From Arthonia radiata (Eukaryota > Ascomycota > Arthoniomycetes > Arthoniales > Arthoniaceae): a DNA stretch of 64,000 bases. Positions within the stretch are counted from its first letter, which is position 1. The number at the start of each line of letters is the position of its first letter. Of this stretch, positions 46,868-56,278 are shown piece by piece. Below the pieces are notes generated by a model that was given only the letters and a program-made list of their open reading frames with translations, was not told where the DNA came from and did not search any database. The DNA is taken from NCBI GenBank assembly GCA_002989075.1, contig PSQN01000005.1, positions 1,116,001-1,180,000 of the forward strand, given 5' to 3'. A program made the translations under genes and the position numbers.

Positions 46868-48583
46868 GCTGTAGAGCTACAGCTTATTTTTATTAAGGAA
46901 TTTAGTATACAGGAGCTTTACTCTATATAATTTTTGCTATCCTCTTTTAAGTACAATACGATAATTAATAAGGTTAATCTCTATACCGGAATCTACCAGC
47001 GCAAGGACCTCTTGCGGCGACCTATCTAGCTGTACCGAGACTTTAATTCGTTCTCGCCGTTAATCAACAGTTCTAAGCTTTAGAGACGCGAGACTTACCC
47101 TTGAGGCCTATCGTTTCTCTGTTTAACTAGCGTCAAATTGATACTAGTTTGGGGTATAGTACATTTAGTAACATAATACCCTTTCTAATTGTACGTAAAG
47201 TAGGTAATATTTGCCTTACTGTATATCGAATCTAGTTGCCTCTATACAGCAGAGCTATTGTCTCTTTATTAGACCGGCAAGTTGCCTCGTCCTTGATATA
47301 AACCGCCTCGTCCGCGGCCCGACCTCTATAGAGATGCTCTAGCGTTATAACCGCCACAGTTTGTACCCGATCCACTACCGAAGCGATCTCGGTTTATATT
47401 AGTGTTGCGGGCGTCCCGCGATACACTACGATTAATATTTATATATTAACAAACTTTCTTTAGAAGCTCGTTTGTATCTTTAAGCAGGTTCTCTAAGAGA
47501 CTTTACTTAATTAGCTTCGCCTTAATTTATAAAAGTAAGCGTGTGTAGTAGAATACAGCCCAATTCGGGTTCAATATCTTGCTACCTAGTAACTTAGTTT
47601 CTTCGTTCTACAGAAAGCTTAGAAAGTTCTTAAGCTTCTGCGTTAAACTCTATATTAACGTAAAGAACTTTTTTATGTTAGCTATAGTAGCTATAGCTAG
47701 GTCGACAATACATTTTATTACCTATCTTTTAAAGTATACTTATACGTAGAGCGACGTCTTCTCTTTATTCTCTTCAGCGTAAGTTCGCTACCTATCCGCT
47801 AGGTCTCTAGAGAGTCCCTAGACGCACTAAGTAATAATACGAACGTTGTTAAGGTCCGAGACGTTAGCTATTTAAAATCTTTTCTCAATAGTCTAAGTCT
47901 ATCGAGTGTCTATAGAGTTTATAGCTCTCTTAAGCTTGGGCGCCTCTTTCTTAAGAAGCTCGTTAATCTAGCTTTAAAGGCTTAAATCGCTCCGTAGCCG
48001 CTTGCTACTAGCTCCCGAATTACAGGCGGACTGAAGCTTAACTTCGAGTATTCGCTTTTCGAGCTTAAGCTTCTTAATAGTGTGCTGCTGCTGCTATGCT
48101 AGCAGTTCTTGTCTCAGCTTTCGTACCTCAACACTTAAGGAGGCGCTAAAGAGGGATTCTTTGCGGTTAGAGCCTTAGTAAGCCCCTTCGTTATCGTTAT
48201 TGTTTTAGTTTAGACTATCGTCCTTCTTAGTTTGCGATCTGCTCGGCGTCTATTTACCGGCTTATAAGCCCTCTTGCTTATTGTCGTTGCCGGATCTTAT
48301 ATAAGAGTTCTAGTCTTCTTCGACGTTAGCTATATTTTGCTACGCTCTGTATTCTGCTTGTGCGGCGGATATAAAGCGACTACCGTCGCGTACTTGGTTC
48401 CTTGCTTGTTCTCTTCGAACACGGTACTTATCAGCACCGGCCATCAATTAATTTTAATATTATTTATTTTAACGTGTGTGCAGAGTCTCGGCTATACTCG
48501 ATTATACCGGGTTGACCTCTAAGCGACGTCGATAAGGTGCCTGACTGCCGGCCGCCCCTCTCGTAGGTTTAGAATAATTAGAA

Positions 48584-48779
48584 TGTAATCTGAGTGTAGA
48601 GCAGGGAGCAGTTAGGTAGCAAAAAGGGCCCAAATAGGCCCTACTAGTGTTCAAGCTAATTATTGAGGAGACCAGAAAGGAATACGTCCACTAGAGAGAA
48701 GATATCCTCCCAGGATCGCAGTCTTCCCAAATAGGCAACATTCCGTCCTAATTCGCTATCGGGACGTTTATGCATCACA
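48584..48779 (-). repeat. LTR (5' LTR of Gypsy-B)
   Basis: 196 bp, TGTAATCT...CATCACA. It is less AT-rich than the left LTR and contains the perfect palindrome GGGCCCAAATAGGGCCC-like core (GGGCCCAAATAGGCCC). Confidence 0.87.
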
Positions 48780-48784
48780 GTACG
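48780..48784. repeat. Target-site duplication GTACG, right copy (Gypsy-B)
   Basis: Pairs with GTACA at 33414-33418; LINE 3' sequence resumes after it. Confidence 0.72.
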
Positions 48785-49138
48785 CCTCTCCGCCGGTCTA
48801 CCGCACCTTCGTACTACGCCGCTAAAGACTAGTATACTTATAAGCATTAGCTTATAGATTAATAGGCTTTATTATAGAGCTTAGCGGGAGTCCTACGTTA
48901 ATTTATACTACCCCCTTCTTTCCTCCGCCACCTACCTACTTTTATACCTATCGACCTACGCACACGCCTAAGTACTCAGACAGCTAGATAGACGGCTTTT
49001 AGGCAATTAGGAGGCTCCTTTTAGTAAGACGAGGATTAATTATAACTGCTGTTGAGCAGAATTGCTATATATAGTACTTACGTATGCTCATGCCCACTAG
49101 GGCGACACGGCACCTGAATAAATCAATCAATCAATCAA

Positions 49139-49152
49139 CTACCAACATCAGT
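49139..49152. repeat. 14-bp target-site duplication, right copy (LINE)
   Basis: CTACCAACATCAGT, identical to 20766-20779 and directly after the AATC-repeat tail of the LINE. Base composition returns to normal here. Confidence 0.92.
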
Positions 49153-50362
49153 CTCATTCTGCAAAGCTTGCAAACATTCAAGATCGATCATTCTCTTATG
49201 ACCCTTTTCATCGCTCATAATTCATCCCGAAACGCTTCTATGCGCCGGCTGCATTCAGCGGCTGAAGGGCTACAGGACATAAAGATGACAACCAAATCAC
49301 AGGCATGCATACTCTTCATCCGCCAGTAAGAAATTTGCGGGGTACATTAGTCTCAGGATCGAGGCATATATCAGGATCTCATGCTATCCCGTGACAGTAC
49401 GTAATTCCGTGGAGTATACAGGGCAATACGACGTTCCCGCCGCGGCTCATCCCCATGGAGCAGTCTGCGCGCCACGGCTGGCGAAGACATTGGACCTCAC
49501 GCGCTCACAAAGCTGCTATTATTATCACGTGCGTTCGGCAATTGTCTAATGGCCCAAAATGGGCTATTGAGGCGTCGGTCGCAAACATTGCTATAATGGT
49601 TACACTCATCCGTCTGGATGCCGCTCATATCGGCAACCCTGCATTGTTTACAGTCTGGTTTAGTTTGCTTCATGCTTCGGACGTAGAGGCAGATCTGGAG
49701 CATAACGAAAGTGCGGTCAAATACATCGGCCTGCAGGGGCCGCTGAAGATGCCCAAAGAGTTGCTGTCCAGCAATAGCAACTTGCCGCTTACTCCGTACA
49801 GGGTACCTTGCACATGGTAAGACACCACAGCCAATGGTTTATCGTTGAGCTATTCGGGTGGCTTGCGTTGCAACAGGAACAGGAACATCCGAACCTCAGC
49901 ACGCATATAGCCCCAAGCCAATATTTGATCCTGTCTGCAGGGGTTGTCATCTCCTTAAAGACGGCCTTCAATGTGTTGGCGGGCTGCGAAGTGCCGTCCG
50001 TGGCATTTCATCCTTTATATGCGAGTTCGCTGCGGCTAACAACATCACCGCTAATCCTCATCAGCGTACACCGCCTCCTCTAGGGATGTAGCTTCACATC
50101 TCTCCACTATGAGTGCGTCTCGCTCGCCGTCAGGAAGCGGGACCCCATGGAGTCCTGCCCCCGCCAGACCGCCAATGGATGATTGCAATTCCGTCGAAAG
50201 ACTAGGTTCTCCGCATGGCAACTTGGCAATGCACAGCTCGCTGAGCATTATTTAAACAGCATGATTTGCCCACCTACATCTACCTCATCCACTCACCACC
50301 AAGCATCAGAATCACTACTCAATCAGACACTTTCTCACAAGACACATCACAACATCACCAAA
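49153..50362. other. Intergenic, one doubtful reading frame and a core promoter at the right end
   Basis: A 121-codon plus-strand frame (49455-49820, MEQSARHGWRRHW...) has no recognised motif or signal peptide and is not called. Near 50248 an ATTATTTAAAC element lies about 110 bp before the peptide gene and is its likely TATA-type promoter; the leader after it is CA-rich, as in highly expressed fungal genes. Confidence 0.45.
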
Positions 50363-50716
50363 ATGCGCTACTCCATCACCGCTCTCAGCGCTCTCTTCTT
50401 CGTGGCCCTTGCCAGTGGTGCCGCCTTGCCCGACGCGAACGCCGCGCCTGAGGCAGTCGCCATGGCGGAGACCGCAGCGGCAGCTGAACCCATCGCCGAC
50501 GCCTCAGTCCTCGAACGGCAAGTCCCTTGCTACCATCTAACCATTCCAGGCTAATAATCCCACAGAGACACGGACGCTGCTGCAGCAAAATGCGTAAACG
50601 GCAAATCATTCAAAAAGCAGAAGAAGTGCCTGGACTACTGCAGGCCCTTTGGCGGCAACTGTCGTGGCCTCCTCGATCCCACTGAGTACCTTTGTGACTG
50701 CAATCCCCCTAACTAG
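50363..50716 (+). CDS. Secreted defensin-like (CS-alpha-beta, plectasin-type) pre-pro-peptide
   Basis: Exons 50363-50517 and 50566-50716 give 101 residues. The 48-nt intron has a GC donor (CG|GCAAGT), a CTAAC branch point and a CACAG acceptor. Residues 1-20 are a signal peptide (MRYSITALSALFFVALASGA). An Ala/Glu/Pro-rich acidic pro-region runs to VLER. The mature part is basic and has exactly six cysteines in the order C-x12-C-x3-C-x6-C-x11-C-x-C, read from KCVNGK, KCLDYC, GGNC and LCDC. The CxxxC, GGxC and CxC elements are the CS-alpha-beta defensin signature, and order and loop sizes resemble plectasin. This suggests an antimicrobial peptide or Cys-rich effector acting outside the cell. If the GC-AG intron is not spliced, translation ends after RQVPCYHLTIPG and all the defensin cysteines are lost. 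Confidence 0.72.
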
Positions 50717-52859
50717 CCGAGGAAGATGACGAGGAGGGCTACGGAAAGGATGATAGAGTGGCAGGTTGTGACTGGTGTCGAGGTTTGTTCTAGGGATCGG
50801 GGTCCACGTGATGGTGGGGTAGCGGAAGAGGTGCTTGAGGGGATGCACTTTTTTGTCGAAACAAGGCAAACTGGGCAATAGAAAGTCGCCGTACCCCGTC
50901 AATATTGAATGCATACCACCTCCCTGTTGCCTACTGCCAGTAGCATTCATTTCTCTTGTAGCAGTTCAGACGCCTTTTGAGACCGTAAGGCCCCGCGAAG
51001 CTGTGGGGCAATTGGCGAATATTTGTATCTGTAGCTCGCGTGTTGCAGGCTGCCTACTGCACCAGCACGACCCTATCAACCTGCACCTACCGTGACCTGT
51101 CCCACCACCACATCATCTCCTCCAAAACCCATCAGCAAGCCCAGACAATTCCGCACCAGCCAGGTCCTACATGCCACACCAACACATGCTCATCATTCCG
51201 CGCTATCCCGTCCGCCACTTCCTCATCGCGGCAACCCCTCCCGCATTCCACTCAGCGCACAACCCGACCACGGCTCCGCACAGTCCCGATCATCCCCGCC
51301 ACGCGCACCTCACGCCTGGCTCACCATACTTCACCGCATGGCCTCCATCGCAGCTTCGTGGGACTGCATCTCCAGCACCGATCGACTTGCGTCGCCGACC
51401 GCGGACCGTAAACGCTAGTGCAGACTGTCGACGTAGAAGGCGGAAGAGCGGGGTATGGTGTCTGACGGGCAACGAGGAGGGGGTGTGGACGGTTTCTAGG
51501 GACGGACGAATTGGGTGTGCGTGAGGCGGGGCGCGGGGATGTGGGAAGGAGGGTGAGGTTATGGTTGGTTTGGGCGATGCGGAAGGTGAGGGGTGCGGTG
51601 CCGGCGATGCTGGGCTGTGCGGATGTGGTAGTAGCGGTGGGGCGGGCGGCGGGGGGTGTTTGTGTAGACCGGTGGTACGAGGTCTGTGGTGGGCTGGGGC
51701 GGAGCCAGGGGGTCGTGAAGGCAGAGTCGGGTTTCTTATATGCTCGATGACTGGTTGCCTTTAGTCTGTGGCGACGGCCGTAATGGGTCGGAACTGGCTA
51801 AGGGGGGCGGCTGCAATTGCTTGATGCCGTGAGCGGCTCAGCTGCCGCAGGATCGTTGCCTCAATTTCCATATACGTCTATGTTTCTTGGAAAGTGAATG
51901 AGTTGCACTCGAGTGATCGGCTTGATGCCCGTTGTGTTATTTGTGTGCCTTGACTAAGAAACAAAGGGAATGAATGACATGGAGAAATGGGCGGAGCTTA
52001 GGTGAATTGGACAATCTGATGGGGGGTCATGTAGTCTATGAGCTTCTGCGGGCTGAGAAGCCGCGGGCGAGAACAAAAGCGCGAGACTTGCGTTCTATGA
52101 GACCTGCATGCTCAGTGACAAGGAAAGGCGACTCTGCATTCGCAGATGATGCAGAAACACTATGAGATAATGGTTCAGGCTCAGAGCTTATGGAATAGTC
52201 TTTGCCGCATTGCAGAATCGACTTCCTTGTTGGCAGACAGGGAGGTTCATTTCCGGTGCTGAGCGAAATATTGCGGCAACGTCTCGATCATGTACCCCGT
52301 CAAAGGATTTGTTGACGGAGCCGGATAGCACGCTGAAAGCAGTTGACGCACTGACCCGCGTACTGCGCCTGAAAGCGAAGCATTGTAACTCAATGGAGCG
52401 AGTCTCTCACTGTTGGTTTGAAGGGACTTTAGTAGCGAAGCCAGGCCCCTAAGTTCCTAACTGGTATGCTGCTGTGTTTGGAGACTCCGCTACGCTGTTG
52501 GCTCTTCTCTTATGGTGAGGTATGTAGTGTGCAGGATCTCCCAGTCCAGATGGGACACGGGATGCTCGGTGGAGAATTGCCTTAATAGGCATATACTAAG
52601 ATCACGTGATGAACACATCCATATTTTCACTCTCATCCCCATTTACCTACCTTCCTACCATACTAGTCGGAATGTGATAAGAGCCAAAAACCTTGTCAAG
52701 GTACAGTCTACTACCGCCAAGCCTTTCGCCAGCCATCCATGCCATATTTCAACTCTCAAAGTAGACCATGCACATCTTTGGCCTCATGTTTCTATTCCTT
52801 CAGCTCTCATAGCTGTGCATATTGACACGTAATGTCTCGGAGATCTGCGCTGATAACGA
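50717..52859. other. Long intergenic region, no supported gene
   Basis: About 2.1 kb. A 117-codon plus-strand frame (51171-51524, MPHQHMLIIPRYPVRH...) and several overlaps in the same C-rich stretch lack any recognised motif; the frames arise from strand-biased composition. Nothing else is seen. Confidence 0.45.
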
Positions 52860-53874
52860 CTATCCAGCAGCGGACAGAGACACTCCGCTATCAGCAACTA
52901 CAACTTGTCCGTTCATGAAACTTGCCGCGGGACTGGCCAGGAAGAGTGCCACTCCAGCAATCTCCTCAGCTGTTGCGACGCGTTTCAATGGCATTGCTTT
53001 GTTGATCGCCTCGCCCAGCCTGGGATTCCTTAGAAGGCCTTTCTGCAACATTGGCGTATCTGTGAACCCGGGACACAGGGAATTCACACGGATGCCGTCC
53101 TTTTGGCCCTCCATCGCTGGATCGTCAACCCGTCAGCCTGGGTGTTCGTTGGCTGAATTTGCTGAAATTGAAGCAGACCTCAACGAACGACTTACCGGCA
53201 CACTTGCTGACCCCGTTCGCCGCAAACTTGCTGGCTGTGTAGGTCACTGAATTTGGATGGCCAATAATACCCGAAAGCGAGACGACGTTGACAATAGCAC
53301 CTTTACCGATACTGCGCCGACCGCTGCGGCCAGTCACGTGTTGCTCAATCTGGCTGTGCATCTGCTTCATCACGGCCGTCAAACAGTTCAAGACTCCCTT
53401 GCAGTTGACATTGTGCAACTGATCGAACTCTTCGATGTTGACTTCCGTAATGGGCTTTTCGTTCTGTCTGGGGATCTGTGCACCTGTCAGCAGCGAAGAT
53501 GGAGGATAATGGGACTGCCACACTCACGCCAGCGCTGTTGACAAAGTAGTCGACGCGCCCAAACTCCTTGACTGTCCTCGAGACCATGGCCTGAACCGAG
53601 GCAAGGTCTGTCACGTCAACCTCGATGGCCAGTGTTTTGTAGCCAGGCGAGCTTGCAATCTTCTTGCTCTCTTCAGAGCCATGGTCTGCGGCTCTGCTGT
53701 CAATGTCTGCAAATACAATGCCTTGTGCGCCTCGCTCTGCAAATTGTAAACCTGTTTCGAGGCCGATACCGCTGCCTAAAAATGTTTAACGATCCCAGGA
53801 TGCTCTGTCGTGCAAGTGAGCATAGGAGCGCACTTACCTGCTCCAACCACCAAAGCGAAACCCTTCGTATCCAT
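52860..53874 (-). CDS. Short-chain dehydrogenase/reductase (classical SDR)
   Basis: NAD(P)-dependent oxidoreductase of the FabG-like classical SDR type. Exons 53874-53838, 53775-53524, 53483-53196 and 53116-52860 encode 277 residues; introns are 62, 40 and 79 nt. The 40-nt intron is the shortest and least sure; its GTGTGG donor is chosen because it restores NSAGVSAQIPRQNE. The cofactor loop VVGAGSGIGLETG is at residues 9-21. The NSAG motif is near 93. The catalytic Ser is at about 165 (NVVSLSG), with Tyr178 and Lys182 in VTYTASKFAA. The C-terminal half has VNSLCPGFTDTPML and GQVVVADSGVSL, both standard. The substrate is unknown. Position three genes from a PKS suggests a tailoring role, but such SDRs are also common as lone genes. 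Confidence 0.9.
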
Positions 53875-54614
53875 GGTGCAGGACGAGGTGCCCTGTTGCG
53901 ATTGTTGTGCGTGTTGGACTGTATGTCCAACTGAGATTTTTGGTAGTAAAGTTGCAAGTGAGGTGGAGACAGGAAGGCAGAAATTGGGTGACCCGTGCGC
54001 AGGTACGTACCTTGGGCGCGATTTCCTTTACCAATCCCAAGTCTAGCTCTTAGCTTGCTGATCATCTGATCCTGAGACATAAGCTCCGCAGAACCTCATG
54101 CGCTTGTACTACGGCGTCGATAGGCGTGCGAAGCGTCAATCAAGCTCTTGGTCTCTCAACAGTCTCTCCTCATGGCTTACAGTCAACACAGGCTAAAATA
54201 ACTTGGAATTTACTTGTGGACTGCGTGTCTCTTTAAGATAGTTGTTGCCACGTAAGGATGTGGCAATTCACGAAACAGTCCACTTTCCCGGGACTTCTAT
54301 CCCGTAGCGGAAGTACTTAGGCTCATGTAATGGCATCCTTGAAATGCGGATCAGCTTGCATGAAACTAATACACGATGCATCGACATGCATAAGTCACTT
54401 GCGGCGTCAGGCAAAAGAGATAGTCGCTCGATGCGTCTCGCTCATCACGCGGCTCAGCCGCTCCCCCCGCATCAATACATACCAGAGGTTCAGCTCTGCG
54501 AGTAGCTATTCCGTCTTTGCGCGAGAGCTTGGAGACGATTATGTCTCAGAGCGCATATATTTGCAGGCTCATCCACTGCATTTTGCCAGATAACCAAGCT
54601 AGAGCGCCAGAGCA
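53875..54614. promoter_or_regulatory. Divergent intergenic region between the SDR and rhodopsin-like genes
   Basis: 740 bp that must hold both promoters. No further gene or clear motif is seen. Confidence 0.4.
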
Positions 54615-55982
54615 ATGGACTCAAATGTTGATCTCTCTGCCGATGCAGGGCCTATGCTTCGGAGACTGTGTATCTCTATGACAATAATTTCAACACTGTC
54701 TCTGGCGCTCCGTATATGGTCGAGAATCATTGCCACGCAGACAAGGTTCTGGTGGGACGATTGGCTAGCTGTCTGCGCTTGGGTGAGTTCATTACGAAGC
54801 TTCCTCAGCCAACACCTATTGATTTTGACGTGCTGCCTGAGTAGGGTTGCGCTGTTGCTTGCTCTATACTGTTCTTCATGGGCATTGATCTTGGTGTGGG
54901 CAAACATATCTCAGCTATCCATCCCGTCTCCAACGTTTACGTTTTCCTGAGGTACTTCTATGTTTCTCAAATCGTCTTCGACTCGGGCATCGCCTTCGCC
55001 AAGTTCTCCGTCCTCTTATTCTATATTCGAATATTCACCACTCGCACACGCCGCTCCAATATTTGCATAGGAACGACCGCCGGTTTGGCAGCAGTATTCA
55101 TACTCTACAAACTCCCCGGCCAGATCTTCTCTTGTGTGCCTCCTCGCAAGAACTGGGAGCCGTCAATACCAGGACACTGCAATGGTGACCTTACTAACTT
55201 CGACATCTACATTGCTGGGCTGGTCCTAGACGTAGTCATAGATCTGATGATCTTGCTCATCCCTGTGCCGATGGTTTCTGGATTGCAGATGAAAAAGGCA
55301 CGGAAGGCGTTTGTATTGATTGCCTTCGCGTGTGGCTACGCGTAAGTAAAATCTGAATTGACTGTGCGTGGTCGGTATCTCTGACGTTACACGCAGGACC
55401 TGGATCACTTCTATCGGAAGAATGGTGGCGGTGATCAAGACAAAGCCGCATTTAAAAAGTCCAGATGTTTCTTGTAAGTTTGAATTATGCGCACTCCTCA
55501 AGATCGATTCATTCGCTTCCATTGAACTCCACTGTATGTGTTTGACACCGCAGCCAACGCTAACACGGGATACTTCAGGGCATCAAGTAGCTGTGTTGGC
55601 CTGGTCGGAAGCCGAAATCAGCATTTCCGTCATTTCAATTTGCATTCCCAGCTGGTTCTACCTCATCAAACGCGTATCTCAACACGGCGTGAGCTCCCTG
55701 TTTACAACGAATGACCTTTCTCTTTCACCAGCAAGGGTCATTCGCGGCGGTCCTCAACCAGCGACTGGCAATGACGGTTTCACTCAGCTGAGAAACCAAT
55801 CGAGCACATCTACCGCAGCTGTCAGAGAGCCAACTTATCCGGCGGGTGTGGTCAAAGCCGGGCGGTCGAAGGCCTCTGGAAGCCCAGCGATGAGTATCAG
55901 CTCTACGGATCAGGAGGCAATCGAGCTGGGCAGTGTTGGCGTGAGGAGAGAAATCTACGTTGATCATAGTGGTCCCGTATGA
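54615..55982 (+). CDS. Fungal rhodopsin-domain / PTH11-like seven-TM integral membrane protein
   Basis: Member of the large ascomycete family of putative seven-helix receptors (rhodopsin-like domain), whose ligands are mostly unknown. Exons 54615-54782, 54845-55341, 55397-55473 and 55579-55982 encode 381 residues in frame; introns are 62, 55 and 105 nt. The family hallmark FWWDDWLAV stands at the end of exon 1 after the first helix. FYVSQIVFDSGIAFAKFSVLLFYIRIF, KLPGQIFSCVPPRKNWEPSIPGHC with its conserved cysteines, and LDVVIDLMILLIPVPMV follow. The last helix is VLAWSEAEISISVISICIPSW. The cytoplasmic tail is Ser/Thr/Arg-rich. The acceptor for exon 4 (TTCAG at 55574-55578) is picked because only it keeps the WSEAEI frame. 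It is divergent from the SDR and convergent with the MFS gene. Confidence 0.87.
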
Positions 55983-56278
55983 TAACTTCTATGAAGGTGC
56001 TGATATCGCTCGAATAAGGCGGATTGCAGTGCTGTTTTCTTTGCGCCTGAGTTTAAAAGATGCTCCTTGTCATCTTCTTGTTTTGCACAGAGTACTGTGC
56101 AATGGTACAATATTCCGATGTTGATAAGCGCAACCCGGCGCGGTTGGCGTGGTAGTCCTCTTTTGAAGTCGAGGATGCGAAACACAGGATTCCATACCGG
56201 ACAACCTCTGAACCGCCTTCTTTAATACATGTGCAAAGTCGTCCACCGCTGCTGGCTATTCGTAGCTGCAATCTTGGA

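Larger units (their letters stand above)
33419..48779 (-). mobile_element. Gypsy-B: second Ty3/Gypsy-type LTR retrotransposon fossil, hosting Gypsy-A copy 2
   Basis: Element with short 196-bp LTRs, inserted in the LINE 3' region. It spans 15,361 bp, of which about 8.0 kb is its own; the rest is Gypsy-A copy 2 at 39520-46862. Coding is on the minus strand: a gag-like coiled-coil region and a probable zinc knuckle lie right of the insertion (about 48.3-47.1 kb). Reverse transcriptase (about 39.2-38.3 kb) and integrase (about 37.0-36.2 kb) lie left of it. A purine-rich tract abuts the left LTR. The sequence between 33.6 and 36 kb is unassigned. It is heavily AT-rich and broken many times by RIP-type change, more strongly than Gypsy-A copy 1. 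Confidence 0.87.
20780..49138 (+). mobile_element. Tad-type LINE (non-LTR retrotransposon), RIP-decayed, interrupted by LTR elements
   Basis: The LINE's own sequence is in three pieces: 20780-22230, 29579-33418 and 48785-49138, about 5.6 kb in all. ORF1 starts at ATG 20923 (MASKTRHQLPNPLKVLNNG). It ends in CCHC knuckles near 22030-22130 (CSNEEYCGRYS...GYIHKDC), beside which Gypsy-A copy 1 inserted. ORF2 has the endonuclease (TRDFNRYD near 30,105; later STINLVFALA), then reverse transcriptase at about 31.2-31.8 kb (ALKAYRLILLLAILGKVLKY; LPQRSSLSSILFLFFNTDL; FAYVNNYTA in place of the YVDD box). A terminal Cys/His motif (ETVQHFLFYC) lies near 33.17 kb. The 3' end is an AATC-repeat tail at 49117-49138. 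Most stops are TAG/TAA where Gln or Trp is expected, as RIP gives. The element is dead. An A10 run abuts the left duplication, which is unusual for a 5' end. Confidence 0.88.

Noticed and set aside
48274-48522. Hydrophobic plus-strand frame near the right end of Gypsy-B
   Set aside because: Opposite the gag-like start of Gypsy-B; composition only.
20780-49138. Possibility that the AT-rich block is an introgressed region or a giant Starship-type element
   Set aside because: All of it is explained by one LINE and three LTR elements with matching duplications; no tyrosine recombinase gene or cargo genes are seen.
49455-49820. 121-codon frame just right of the transposon block
   Set aside because: Overlapped by other frames of similar length, with no motif or signal peptide.
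51092-51750. Several overlapping frames of 80-117 codons
   Set aside because: Biased base composition (C-rich then G-rich) opens several frames at once; none has a motif.
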